Of a DNA stretch of 41,319 bases, positions 24,031 through 32,571 are shown one piece after another. Position 1 is the stretch's first letter; each line of letters opens with the position of its first letter. Both the position numbers and the translations under genes were made by a program. This DNA comes from Lutispora thermophila DSM 19022 (GTDB lineage: Bacteria; Bacillota; Clostridia; Lutisporales; Lutisporaceae), in the NCBI RefSeq assembly GCF_900142105.1, contig NZ_FQZS01000024.1:1-41319 (forward strand), read 5' to 3'. The notes beneath the pieces were generated by a model that worked only from the letters and a program-made list of their open reading frames with translations, was not told the DNA's origin and ran no database searches.

Positions 24031-24450
24031 TCAGCAGCAAATCAGTCCATATATAAAAAGAACACCGGCATACGTGAAAAAACCGATGCCCAAAAACACG
24101 GCCAGTGGGACACTCTTTTGCTTTGTCACTTTTGCATAGATGCAGGCGGGAACAAGCGCAAAAAAGAGGATGGCCGCAAATCCGTATAAGCCGAAACAAA
24201 AGCCCATTGCCGCTGTCAGCTTGATGTCGCCGCCTCCGACACCACCGTATTTCATGGCAAGAAGGAACAGGCACAATCCCGGCAGCAAGAATCCCGCAAT
24301 CCGCTCAAGCAGGGTAGGATATGGCAGCATGAAAGCGGATACACCGCCGATTAGAAGGATTGCAATCCATGTCCAATCGGGGATGATCCGCTTTCTAAAG
24401 TCTGTTACCGCCGCCCAAAGGATGGGGATGGCGCAAAGCAACATAGCCAT
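24031..24450 (-). CDS. A24-family prepilin peptidase (TadV/CpaA-like)
   Basis: A 139-aa membrane aspartyl protease that cleaves the leader of type IV/Flp pilins. It has about five hydrophobic segments and both catalytic motifs: TDFRKRIIPDW (first Asp at about residue 17) and GGVGGGDIKL (second Asp at about 75). It lacks the N-terminal methylase domain of PilD, as is usual for TadV/CpaA. The ATG at 24450 overlaps nothing and lies 2 bases after the CARDB-like gene's stop. It is the only prepilin peptidase here and presumably processes the two small pilins and the two pseudopilin-like proteins upstream. Confidence 0.88.
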   Translation of the reverse strand: MAMLLCAIPILWAAVTDFRKRIIPDWTWIAILLIGGVSAFMLPYPTLLERIAGFLLPGLCLFLLAMKYGGVGGGDIKLTAAMGFCFGLYGFAAILFFALVPACIYAKVTKQKSVPLAVFLGIGFFTYAGVLFIYGLICC

Positions 24451-24452
24451 AT

Positions 24453-27400
24453 TCAGTTCCCCGTGGTAACATCATCGGAATACATGCTGTCAACCACAAA
24501 TATTTTTAGTTCTCCTCCGGTGATCCATTTGGACAGGGTGCCTCCGGGAGTATGCACGTCGGTAACAAGGAGTTGTACGATATAGTCCCTGTTGTCGGGG
24601 AACCACACTGGAACATATTGCTTTTTATACCGGAACGGCGAGCTGGGATTCTCCCGGAAAGTAAAATGATTCGTACTGTCGGACATCAACGGGATGGCTG
24701 TTTCATAGCAGTATTGCGGCAGATATACCTCCGCCGTCTGTGCAGCGGTGATCAGCTCCGGCCTGTCATAGTTGGTGTTCACGGTAGCAGTGACGCTGAT
24801 GGAAAAGCCGTAGCCGGATTTAAGATAGCCTTTTGCCTTTGTATCATAGTCCAGCACGGCGGTAACTTTCAGTTCCGCATAAAACTGCCGCCATACAAAT
24901 CGGCCGTTCTCATAACGCTGCTCCCACCATGTCACCCTGGGCTGCTCGCTTCTTTGCGGCGGTGCAGGGATGGCCCTGCTTTCTTCCGGCTCGTCATAGG
25001 TTACATTTTTGATGACGGCTTTTTGGGTATAGGTGTTGTTGGTAGCAGTGGTTTCATTGTCCAAAGTTTGGTCGGGATTGATGGTGGCGACCAGGGTGAT
25101 GTTTTTATCGGCCTGGACATTGGGGGTATTCCATTTGACTGATACGACATTCCAGGTGTCTTGCTCCATGATCACGGCATCCACACGCTTTTTGACCGAA
25201 AGCTCAGGGATTTCAAACAGGACGGAAACCTTTTGTCCCGGCGTAAAGTCCAGGTCCCCTTTATTGGATACCTTGATGGTGCTGATGACCGTCTGGTTTT
25301 CCTTGTATTGGTCGGGCGTTATCCGCTGCACATCCAGGTCATAGGGACGTTCTGTCACCATGATTTCCGCCGCTGCTTGGTTGTTATTTGTGTTGGTATC
25401 CTTGTAATCTGCAGGCGGCGATACCTGCGCCGATAAGTGAATGGTTGTGCCTTTTTCTCCCGCCGTGCTTTTGACTACATAAGCCTTGGTTTCATAGGCT
25501 TTAAAATCTGCCGTCGATGGCACTGTGGAAACTGCCTTGCCGTCGATGGAAGCGTTCAACCTCACTCCCAACAGCGGTTTGTCCGTGGAATTGGCAAAGT
25601 ACACGGTAAAGCTGTATTCCTCCTGCTCGTAAACCATGGGCGGGCAGGACAGGTTTGCCCATACGTCGCACAGCTTTTCCGATGGCACCTCCGGATTGCT
25701 TGGGTTATCGGGATTGTCCGGTGGGTTGTCGGGGTTATCGGGCGGGTTATCAGGCGGATTGTCAGGATTGCCGGAAGGCTTTTTCACCACCGTAATTTTT
25801 GAAACGGCGGTGTTGTTGGCCAGGTTATCATCCCGGAAGTCGTTCGGTGCTGCAATATTGGCCCACAGGTTGTATGTCTCACCCGCATTTCCCGCCGTGC
25901 CTGTGATGGTGAATGATTTTGTTTCCTTTGGTTTGAAACTGCAAGTTTTCGGAATTTGCGTCAAAGCGGTATCGTTGTTTGTTCCCCGCAATATCACATT
26001 TTTCAGTTCTATGTTGAACTGATTGGTAAAGCTAACAGTAAAGTGGTAGCTCTCATGCTCATATACGGTGGGCGGCGCAAGAATGCTTGCCGACAGGTCG
26101 CACAGCTTTGGAGATGCGGGCGGCTTATCTCCCGGAGGGACAGGGTTATCCGGATTGTCCTTCGGTTCAGGTGGATTCGTTGGTTTCGGAACAGGTTTGT
26201 CAATTACCCTGATGTCTGCCGTGGCTGTGTTGTTGGATGGATTGCCGTCGATAAAGCCCTCCGGCACACCGATGTTTGCCCACAGGTGTATCACGTCGGC
26301 TTTGGTATCGGCTGTGCGCTTTATGGTATAGGTCTTGCTCTCATTGGGTGAAAAATCCTGCATGACAGGGATTTCTTTGATCAAAACAGCATCCACCGTG
26401 CCTTTGAGGGGTACATCATAAGCCGGACTTTTTCCGCTGTTCATAAAAACTACGGTAAAGGAATAGCTGTCCCCCCGGTACACCGTGGCAGGGGCACGGA
26501 TGGCGACCGACAGGTCGTTCCCGTCGCATGCCTTGAACTTGAAATAGAAGTCTGTTATCGGTATTGTATAATTTATTTTTTGCGTGATGCTGGTTTGGGT
26601 TTTACTTTCTCCATCAGTATATTCAGCGCTCTCCGGCGTGTAGTCCCATTCAAGTCCTTTATATATGAAGTTGCGGGACAATTTAATATCATTCTTGTGA
26701 AAGGTAACAGAGATGGTCTGATAAGGATAGAGCAGCTCCGGCACTCCCTTGTCCTGGGCCGTGAGCTTCCCATAAACCTCCTGTTTGCTTTCATCACACC
26801 AGGTAGCGTCCACATCAATCTTGACAGGGGCCTGGTAGGTTATTTCCGTGTTCCGCATGGTTTCAAAGGCAATTAGGGCTTTCTCCGTCCAGCCATAGCT
26901 GGTAGTCAATGGTTCAAAATCCATATTCGTATCATAGGTTCCATAGAGCCTGCCGGAAGAAAAACCGTAAATTTCCACCACAAGACTGCCCTTTAGAGTG
27001 TAAGTACCTCCGTCGTGCTTGCCGATCCAACCGGCAATCCGTTCCTGTTCATGGCCGGCAATGGTGTTGGCGTTCACAAGGTCGATGCGCTGCGGCTCCT
27101 GAAAGGATTTCAGCAGTGTTTCACCCTCATAGATTTCTTTCACATTCATCCCAATGCTGCGGTATCGAGTGTCATAGGTGGCCTTTACCTGAAATACCAC
27201 ATTGGCCGTGATGGTGAGGACAGCGCCCTGGTCGGTTTTCGCCGTAATGGTATAAGGACCGCAAGCCTCCTTATTTTCAATCGTCAGCGTATAGTCCGGA
27301 GTTATCGCTTGGCTTTGGCCGCCATACTCCAGTTGAATATCTGTGAGCGCCCCGGTTTTAGCCGTGACACGGATAGGGATCTCTGCCGGAAAATGCTCTA

Positions 27401-27551
27401 CGGCTACCACACCGCTTTCGGTTTGCAGGCTGTCGATGGGAGAGGTGACATTGATTTCAATGTCGCTGTCCGATGCGGCAAATGCTTTGGCGGAAAAGAG
27501 CAGACAGCAAACAACCACAACCTGCATGAAAAAGATGAATTTTTTTATCAT
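24453..27551 (-). CDS. Large secreted CARDB-like surface protein of the pilus locus
   Basis: A 1032-aa secreted protein: signal peptide (KKFIFFMQVVVVCCLLFSAKAFAA), about 300 residues of beta-rich sequence, then four CARDB-like Ig-type modules starting near residues 340, 483, 626 and 735. The first three open with Cys-Asp and share APPTVYEHESY-HFTV and WANI-P patterns. Proline-rich linkers join them; the second is a PDNP repeat (about 592-620). There is no LPXTG motif or C-terminal membrane anchor, so it is released or held by the pilus. The ATG overlaps the upstream TadE-like stop as ATGA. CARDB modules occur in cell-adhesion proteins; being inside the Tad operon, it may be a pilus tip or adhesin. 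Confidence 0.8.
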   Translation of the reverse strand: MIKKFIFFMQVVVVCCLLFSAKAFAASDSDIEINVTSPIDSLQTESGVVAVEHFPAEIPIRVTAKTGALTDIQLEYGGQSQAITPDYTLTIENKEACGPYTITAKTDQGAVLTITANVVFQVKATYDTRYRSIGMNVKEIYEGETLLKSFQEPQRIDLVNANTIAGHEQERIAGWIGKHDGGTYTLKGSLVVEIYGFSSGRLYGTYDTNMDFEPLTTSYGWTEKALIAFETMRNTEITYQAPVKIDVDATWCDESKQEVYGKLTAQDKGVPELLYPYQTISVTFHKNDIKLSRNFIYKGLEWDYTPESAEYTDGESKTQTSITQKINYTIPITDFYFKFKACDGNDLSVAIRAPATVYRGDSYSFTVVFMNSGKSPAYDVPLKGTVDAVLIKEIPVMQDFSPNESKTYTIKRTADTKADVIHLWANIGVPEGFIDGNPSNNTATADIRVIDKPVPKPTNPPEPKDNPDNPVPPGDKPPASPKLCDLSASILAPPTVYEHESYHFTVSFTNQFNIELKNVILRGTNNDTALTQIPKTCSFKPKETKSFTITGTAGNAGETYNLWANIAAPNDFRDDNLANNTAVSKITVVKKPSGNPDNPPDNPPDNPDNPPDNPDNPSNPEVPSEKLCDVWANLSCPPMVYEQEEYSFTVYFANSTDKPLLGVRLNASIDGKAVSTVPSTADFKAYETKAYVVKSTAGEKGTTIHLSAQVSPPADYKDTNTNNNQAAAEIMVTERPYDLDVQRITPDQYKENQTVISTIKVSNKGDLDFTPGQKVSVLFEIPELSVKKRVDAVIMEQDTWNVVSVKWNTPNVQADKNITLVATINPDQTLDNETTATNNTYTQKAVIKNVTYDEPEESRAIPAPPQRSEQPRVTWWEQRYENGRFVWRQFYAELKVTAVLDYDTKAKGYLKSGYGFSISVTATVNTNYDRPELITAAQTAEVYLPQYCYETAIPLMSDSTNHFTFRENPSSPFRYKKQYVPVWFPDNRDYIVQLLVTDVHTPGGTLSKWITGGELKIFVVDSMYSDDVTTGN
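25691..25773. repeat. Degenerate tandem repeat encoding PDNP linker
   Basis: A run of 9- to 12-base units (consensus GGNTTATCNGG on the plus strand) within the CARDB-like gene, encoding repeated Pro-Asp-Asn-Pro. All units are multiples of three, so slippage would alter linker length without shifting the frame. Confidence 0.75.
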
Positions 27552-28033
27552 TCGGAACCTCCTTCCTCGATTCTGTTGTTGACGCTGGATATGGTAAAGG
27601 GAAGCCGCACCTCGCCGGTCAGGAAGCTGAAAATACTGCGGGTTTTCAGTGTTCCTTTCAGCGTCAGCTGGGGCGGGTCGCCGGTGGTGTTCAGGCTTTC
27701 AATTTCAAGCTTATAAACCCATTGTCCGTCAGCATATTTGTTCAGATCGGAATCCAGCCCCATGCTTTCATGCAAATATTCGTACAGTGTTTCCTCCGCA
27801 AGGGCGCTGTCCATCCGTGAATAGCCGTCCCTGCGGTATTCATCCAGCATGGCGTATTCCACAGAGTCGTTTACCCCGCGCTGGAGGACGTATTCCACAT
27901 GCTGGTAAAGGCTTTCCATGCGGAAATACTCGATCAGGATGGCGGTAAGGGTGAGAATGAAAAAGACGAGGATGAGGATAAACACAAAAGCGCCGCCCTT
28001 ACGGTTGTTCATAATGCGTCTGAAATGGCCCAC
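27548..28033 (-). CDS. TadE-like pseudopilin
   Basis: A 161-aa protein with a basic N-terminus (FRRIMNNRKGGAF) and one membrane helix (VFILILVFFILTLTAILIEYFRM), then an extracytoplasmic domain: the TadE/TadF arrangement of minor pilins. GTG start at 28033 with GGAAGGGAG upstream; an internal ATG seven codons on is possible. The RKGG-A sequence just before the helix is a plausible prepilin cleavage point. Its stop overlaps the start of the CARDB-like gene, suggesting coupled synthesis and perhaps direct interaction. Confidence 0.75.
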   Translation of the reverse strand: MGHFRRIMNNRKGGAFVFILILVFFILTLTAILIEYFRMESLYQHVEYVLQRGVNDSVEYAMLDEYRRDGYSRMDSALAEETLYEYLHESMGLDSDLNKYADGQWVYKLEIESLNTTGDPPQLTLKGTLKTRSIFSFLTGEVRLPFTISSVNNRIEEGGSE

Positions 28034-28058
28034 AGGTTTTCTCTCCCTTCCGGCATCT

Positions 28059-28544
28059 TCATTCCGGCAGCTTCCAGTATTTTTCAGACATGCCGGTGAT
28101 GCTCACCTTCATGGGGATGTTGATTTGGATAGGCGGCGCAAAGGACGGCTTGAAAAGGGTAAAGGCATAGCTGTCTGTCATCGTCACCGTAAAGGTATCC
28201 CGCAGTTGGATTTTTTGGCTTCCGTCGCAGTATTGGACATTCTCAATGGTCATTTCCGGCGACAGGCCGGTCTGCTCCTTCAGCCGGTAAAAAACGTCGT
28301 ATGCCTTATCCGATACCTGTCCTTCCAGTTCAACCACCCGGACAACACGTCGGCACATATGGTTCAAATTCAAATAGGCGGTGAAGATGCTCAAAAAGGA
28401 CATCACCGTGGCCATGAGCGTAATCACCACCAGCGTCTTGATAATCAATTCGTAATAGGCGCTGCCCCTCCGATTAAAAAGCAGCTTTTTGAAAGGCAGT
28501 GGGGGAGAATTTCTCCCCCATATGCCCCGGTGCTTTCTGTTCAT
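28059..28544 (-). CDS. TadE/DUF4320-like pseudopilin
   Basis: A 161-aa protein with an arginine-rich N-terminus, the sequence NRRGSAYYELIIKTLVVITLMATVMSF (prepilin-like: Gly, then Glu at a TadE-like position, then a membrane helix) and an extracytoplasmic beta-rich domain. I would place it with the DUF4320 proteins found beside TadE-like genes in Clostridial elements, with moderate certainty. GGGAGGTG precedes the ATG. It lies between the pilins and the TadE-like gene, probably as a minor pilin. Confidence 0.72.
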   Translation of the reverse strand: MNRKHRGIWGRNSPPLPFKKLLFNRRGSAYYELIIKTLVVITLMATVMSFLSIFTAYLNLNHMCRRVVRVVELEGQVSDKAYDVFYRLKEQTGLSPEMTIENVQYCDGSQKIQLRDTFTVTMTDSYAFTLFKPSFAPPIQINIPMKVSITGMSEKYWKLPE

Positions 28545-28590
28545 CTGCTTGCACCTCCCGTGTGAGTGGATATATCCGGCACGGCTGCCA

Positions 28591-28800
28591 TCAGCTTAGC
28601 AAACTGGTGATCTTTGTGACAATGTTGTTCCAGATAGTGGTGATTGAATCCTGATACAGCGTCATAAATACTGCACCCACAACTACAACGATCAGGACGA
28701 CGATAAGCCAGCCGGTCATCTGGTCGCCGGACTGGTTTGTCAATACATTCCTCGCTTTTAAGCCCATCATTCGCATTTTGTTTTTTAAAGCAGTCATCAT
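28591..28800 (-). CDS. Flp-type pilin-like protein, second copy
   Basis: A 69-aa protein from the ATG at 28800 (GGAGGTATTTGCT upstream). Positively charged N-terminus, then NQSGDQMTGW and a membrane/polymerisation helix (LIVVLIVVVVGAVFMTLY), ending IVTKITSLLS. It is nearly identical from SGDQMTGW onward to the pilin at 28900-29097 (seen directly), so the two arose by tandem duplication. No Glu at +5 of a Gly cleavage point, as canonical Flp has, so the processing site differs. Probably a major pilus subunit, processed by the peptidase at 24031-24450. Confidence 0.78.
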   Translation of the reverse strand: MMTALKNKMRMMGLKARNVLTNQSGDQMTGWLIVVLIVVVVGAVFMTLYQDSITTIWNNIVTKITSLLS

Positions 28801-28899
28801 AGCAAATACCTCCATATCATTTTTAGATTTTGGTTCAAAGGAAAATGGGGAGAACGATTCTCCCCCTTGCTGCCGTAGCCTTTTTGGCTGCAAGTATTG

Positions 28900-29097
28900 T
28901 TAGCTCAACAGGCTGGTAATTTTGGTGACAATGCTGTTCCAGATGCTGGTGATGGAACCCTGGTACAGTGTCATGAACACGGCGCCCACTACTACGACAA
29001 CCAGCACGACAATGAGCCAGCCGGTCATCTGATCGCCGGACTTGCTGTTAAGAAGCCCCCTGGCGCTTGAAAGAACATTTGCGATTCTTTTCTTCAT
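28900..29097 (-). CDS. Flp-type pilin-like protein, first copy
   Basis: A 65-aa protein from the ATG at 29097 (AAAGGAGGGAAAATTCC). A second in-frame ATG at 29151 also has a strong site (AGGAGGTATTAAC) and would add 18 residues; which is used cannot be decided here. Layout as the second copy: basic leader (KKRIANVLSSARGLLNSK), SGDQMTGW, then LIVVLVVVVVGAVFMTLY and a short amphipathic tail. It is the first gene after a large imperfect hairpin and a weak terminator at the end of tadC, so pilins may be expressed differently from the assembly machinery. Confidence 0.78.
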   Translation of the reverse strand: MKKRIANVLSSARGLLNSKSGDQMTGWLIVVLVVVVVGAVFMTLYQGSITSIWNSIVTKITSLLS

Positions 29098-29211
29098 GGA
29101 ATTTTCCCTCCTTTCCCCGGTGATTTGGATTGCGGTTGTTCTGTTTTGCATGTTAATACCTCCTGAAAAATGTATTTGAAAAGGGTTGCCCCGTTTTCAC
29201 GTTAATTGCCG

Positions 29212-29335
29212 GCCAAAAGGCCAGAAGCGAGAAGTACAAGGCGCACAAGGCGGAAAGCCCGGAGCATACTTCCTGTATGTGAGGACTTTCCGACCGCAGT
29301 GCAACGCAGTAATTCGATACTTATCGCCTTTTGGC
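29212..29335. repeat. Large imperfect hairpin between tadC and the pilins
   Basis: Nested arms: GCCAAAAGGC (29212-29221) with GCCTTTTGGC (29326-29335); CGGAAAG (29251-29257) with CTTTCCG (29286-29292); CATAC (29265-29269) with GTATG (29275-29279, loop TTCCT). The stretches between are partly complementary. Total length about 124 bases with no coding potential. It looks like a REP/MITE-type dispersed element or a structured mRNA spacer. Confidence 0.6.
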
Positions 29336-29336
29336 A

Positions 29337-30242
29337 TTAAAAAAGGCCCCCCATGGACCGTACCAGATGGGAGCCGATGACGTAGAGCAGTGTGGCCAGG
29401 GTTACGGCCACCAAAGGGATGGATGCGATTTTAACCCTGCGTGGCAGCCTATTGAGTTTTTTCTTCAAGACTTCCTTTGCCTTGATGTCCATATCCCGGG
29501 CAAGATACGCCAGAGCTTCGCCCTGATGCTCGCCTCGATATAATCCGATAAGGGCATTGACTAAAAAGGACACCTCCGTAAGGCCGATGCGTTCATTGAA
29601 ATTCCGAAGGGCGGTTTCAATATCCTTGGCCTTCATCTCCATGACCAAAACCGCGACATCATAGCGGAACACATCGCTTGCAACCATCAGGTAATCCTCA
29701 AATATTTGGATCAAATCCACCTGCACGACGGTTTTTTGGCTGCCTTCCCGGATATCGTCCAGCTTATACAGGATGGAACGGACAAAGCCTGGAAGCTCCG
29801 CTTCGATGAGGGCCTTTTTCATTTTTAATTTATCTTTGAAGTCGGTCGTAAAATGGAAATAGACCACAATGGAAAAAATGAGAATGACGGGTGCGATATT
29901 TGTTGCCCCGATTGCCAAAAGCGGAACCAAGAGCAGCAGGGTGAAGGCGGCGCAGATGAGCGCCCTGGCTTGATATTGCCTGGGTGTGAGGTCAAGCCCG
30001 CCGCGCCTTATCATGGACGCCATCTTCGCTTCCTTTGCCGGGTCAAGCCTGATCCAGCGGGATACCGGCTTGATAAGGGGCATGACAAAGCGGTTTAGGA
30101 GCCGTTTGCCCGTTTTCTCCTTTTCCATTTGCAGGTTTTTGATGTTTTTCTTCATGCTCAGCTTAGGGATTTTAAGCAGTTGCCTGCAAATTAAAAATCC
30201 TGCCGCAGTCAGCAGGACAAAGACAATGATCTGATAAAACAA
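29337..30242 (-). CDS. tadC: TadC-like pilus assembly membrane protein
   Basis: A 301-aa T2SF/GspF-type inner-membrane platform protein. Membrane segments at the N-terminus (IIVFVLLTAAGFLIC), around residues 80-125 (ALICAAFTLLLLVPLL; IAPVILIFSIVVYFHF) and at the C-terminus (IASIPLVAVTLATLLYVIG), with the cytoplasmic GspF helix bundle between (PGFVRSILYKLDDIREGSQ). It follows the TadB-like gene after 11 bases. TadB and TadC together couple the TadA motor to pilin assembly. The last codons overlap a terminator-like hairpin. Confidence 0.82.
   Translation of the reverse strand: MFYQIIVFVLLTAAGFLICRQLLKIPKLSMKKNIKNLQMEKEKTGKRLLNRFVMPLIKPVSRWIRLDPAKEAKMASMIRRGGLDLTPRQYQARALICAAFTLLLLVPLLAIGATNIAPVILIFSIVVYFHFTTDFKDKLKMKKALIEAELPGFVRSILYKLDDIREGSQKTVVQVDLIQIFEDYLMVASDVFRYDVAVLVMEMKAKDIETALRNFNERIGLTEVSFLVNALIGLYRGEHQGEALAYLARDMDIKAKEVLKKKLNRLPRRVKIASIPLVAVTLATLLYVIGSHLVRSMGGLF
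29339..29359 (-). terminator. Weak terminator overlapping the end of tadC
   Basis: On the minus strand GGTCC-ATGGG-GGGCC (five pairs with one G-U) is followed by six T. It includes the last codons and stop of tadC. The stem is short, so partial termination is likely. Confidence 0.45.
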
Positions 30243-30253
30243 ATTGGAACCTC

Positions 30254-31165
30254 CTATCTGTTAACGGGTTTGGTAATCTTCATCACATAAAACGCCGTCG
30301 CAAGGGCGGTCAGCAGCATGATGACGATCAAGAGCTTCCCGATGGTGGTTTGTGTCAGGATGGAAAACCATTCGGCGTTGGAAAAGCGCATCATGGGGAT
30401 GACGGAAAACATCAGCCCCGCCGTCAGCAGGTAATCCCGCCAGACCCGGATCATCATGCCGTCGCTTTCAATCTGCATGGACTTCGCATCGTTCATGGCT
30501 TTGATAATCGGAAACAAGGCAAATTTCAGCCGCCGGTCGTGGCAGCATAGGATGAGCATTTTCACCCACTCGGCAAAATACCGGTTTTTTATCTTTGCCG
30601 ACAGGCGGTACAGTCCGTGCTCCACATTGGGGTTGATGAGCCTGATTTCCGATACAAATTCGTCAAAAGGAGTCGGGGTTCTCAGGTGAGCCGGAATGTA
30701 CCGGTTTTTTTCTTCCACATAGGTTTCCACGGCTTTGATGATGTCGTCACATCCTGCATAGGCATTGGTGATGATGGACATGGTGTTTTCCAGCCCCTCG
30801 ATTTCCTCCCGCGCGGCTGTGGCGCTTTTTACGATCAGGTAGAAGAATGGGGCGGGGGTCAGGCATACCGACACGACTGCCGCCAGCTCGGCACTGTTAA
30901 ACAGCATAAGCCCTGCCAGAAATCCGCCTGCCGCTGCCGCACCCGTCATAGCAAGGTATTTTTTCTGCGTGCATCCGGTCTGTCGGAACAGGGTTTGAAA
31001 CCGGATGGCGATCCGCTCGGTAATTTTCAGCTTTGTCCCCGTCAGGTACAGGCGGCGCTTTTTCAGCGGGTTTTGCTCCGCTGCAAAAGGGTTCAGTCCC
31101 AACAAGAGGAACAGGGCAAGGCTGATGAGCATAAACACAACGATAAGAGATATTTGAATGCTCAT
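30254..31165 (-). CDS. tadB: TadB-like pilus assembly membrane protein
   Basis: A 303-aa protein with TadB features: N-terminal helix (ISLIVVFMLISLALFLLLG), a pair of helices in the middle (AMTGAAAAGGFLAGLML; AAVVSVCLTAPFFYL-like), a cytoplasmic domain (EGLENTMSIITNAYAGCDDIIKAVETY) and two helices at the end (LLTAGLMFSVIPMM; LLIVIMLLTALATAFYV). The start lies 2 bases after the TadA stop, so translation is coupled. Partner of TadC as the assembly platform. Confidence 0.8.
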   Translation of the reverse strand: MSIQISLIVVFMLISLALFLLLGLNPFAAEQNPLKKRRLYLTGTKLKITERIAIRFQTLFRQTGCTQKKYLAMTGAAAAGGFLAGLMLFNSAELAAVVSVCLTPAPFFYLIVKSATAAREEIEGLENTMSIITNAYAGCDDIIKAVETYVEEKNRYIPAHLRTPTPFDEFVSEIRLINPNVEHGLYRLSAKIKNRYFAEWVKMLILCCHDRRLKFALFPIIKAMNDAKSMQIESDGMMIRVWRDYLLTAGLMFSVIPMMRFSNAEWFSILTQTTIGKLLIVIMLLTALATAFYVMKITKPVNR

Positions 31166-31167
31166 TT

Positions 31168-32571
31168 CTAACCTCCTTCCGGCCTGTATCCGCTGCCCGC
31201 AAAACGGCGGATTTCTGTCAGTTCAACGCCATTGACCAGCAGCCGCTCGGCAAGGGCGGGGGAGATGTTTCCCACACGCCTGTGGCTTCCCACGACCTTT
31301 GCAATCCTTCCGGCTTCATCCCTTTCATAATGGTCAACTTCATATTTGAAAAGGGTATTGCCTGCGACTTCACCGTCCTTTACCCCGGTGGCTTCAAAGA
31401 TTTCCATGTACTTGCGGGACTTGTCGGGAAGCTGCATTTTGAAAAGCATGATGGGAAAGGCTTCCACGATGTTTTTCAGGAGCCTTTCCTCCGACAGGGA
31501 AGTCCCTGCTTCCAGGCACATGGTCAGGATTCTGTCATAAGCGGACCTGGCGCTGTTGGCGTGCAACGTGCTGACGATGGTATGCCCGGTCCGTCCGGCC
31601 TCCTGCACCGTCAGCGCTTCCTTGCCGCGCATTTCGGCGGGAACAAGGACGGTGGGATGAAGCCGCAGGGAGAGCTTCAACAAATCCAGCATGGTGACGG
31701 GGTTGGGTTCTTCTTTTGTGAGAAGGTGAATCACGTCGTTGACCATTACGCCGTTTTCGTCGAACTGTGCCAGTGACAATTCGCGGGTGTCCTCAATGGT
31801 GACGATACGCTTGTCCCGGGATACGCAGCTTAAAATGTATCCCATGTCGGAGGTTTTCCCGCTGCCGGTGGCTCCGGCAATGGCCACCGATACGCCGTTG
31901 TTGACGCAAAGAGTGAGAAAGTCCAGTTCCTCCGCCGTGGCCGTGTTCCATCCGATGAGGTTTTCCCGTGTGATGTAAGACGGCTTTTGCTTTCTGACCG
32001 AAGCGATGGCCCCGGTATCAGGGTCAACACAGGGTTCAATGGCTCCCGACATGCGGATGCCCCGCGCAATAAAGCTGTCTCCGATGGGCTTGGAGCCGTC
32101 CAGGATGACATTCCCAAAGCGGCTCATTTTCTTTGCGATGTTGGCGCAAGCCTCCGGGCTGCCGAAGGTATTTGACAGCCTCACCTTTTTGTCCTTGTAC
32201 AGCACCCAGATGCCGTTATAGCCGTTGATGTTGATTTCCTCCACGTCACTGTCCTGAAGGTAGGGGGATAAAAGTCCTAAGCCGGCCATATCGTCGTAAA
32301 TCATATCCACCAGCTCGGAGATGTTTTGGATGCCCTTTGCCACCATCCGTTCACTGTTCAGGTAGCGCATGATCAGGTCCTTGAGCTTGCCCTCGGCTTC
32401 CTCCGAATACAGCACCTGTGCCAGTTCCGCGGAGTTGTTTTTGGCAATAATCCGTTGCAGCTTATCCAGAATTTCGCCGTAGTCCTGAGCTTCCGGATTG
32501 CTTTCTCCGCTGTCGGAGCGCCGCTTGTTGGCCCGGTAAATCAGCTCATTAACAGAAAACCTATTGTTCAC
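31168..32571 (-). CDS. tadA: TadA/CpaF-family pilus assembly ATPase
   Basis: A 467-aa secretion ATPase that powers pilus assembly. The N-terminal domain carries DMAGLGLLSPYLQDSDVEEI, typical of CpaF. Walker A is GATGSGKT (about residues 232-239), followed by VTIEDTREL (Asp box), a Walker B region (LRLHPTVLVPAEMRGKEAL) and the His box region (GRTGHTIVSTLHANSA). CpaF usually has GEMRG where this one has AEMRG, a one-residue departure. Its ATG overlaps the TadZ stop (ATGA). Confidence 0.9.
   Translation of the reverse strand: MNNRFSVNELIYRANKRRSDSGESNPEAQDYGEILDKLQRIIAKNNSAELAQVLYSEEAEGKLKDLIMRYLNSERMVAKGIQNISELVDMIYDDMAGLGLLSPYLQDSDVEEININGYNGIWVLYKDKKVRLSNTFGSPEACANIAKKMSRFGNVILDGSKPIGDSFIARGIRMSGAIEPCVDPDTGAIASVRKQKPSYITRENLIGWNTATAEELDFLTLCVNNGVSVAIAGATGSGKTSDMGYILSCVSRDKRIVTIEDTRELSLAQFDENGVMVNDVIHLLTKEEPNPVTMLDLLKLSLRLHPTVLVPAEMRGKEALTVQEAGRTGHTIVSTLHANSARSAYDRILTMCLEAGTSLSEERLLKNIVEAFPIMLFKMQLPDKSRKYMEIFEATGVKDGEVAGNTLFKYEVDHYERDEAGRIAKVVGSHRRVGNISPALAERLLVNGVELTEIRRFAGSGYRPEGG

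Noticed and set aside
25691-25773. Short regular repeats that could look like a CRISPR array
   Set aside because: Units are 9-12 bases without spacers and encode an in-frame PDNP linker.
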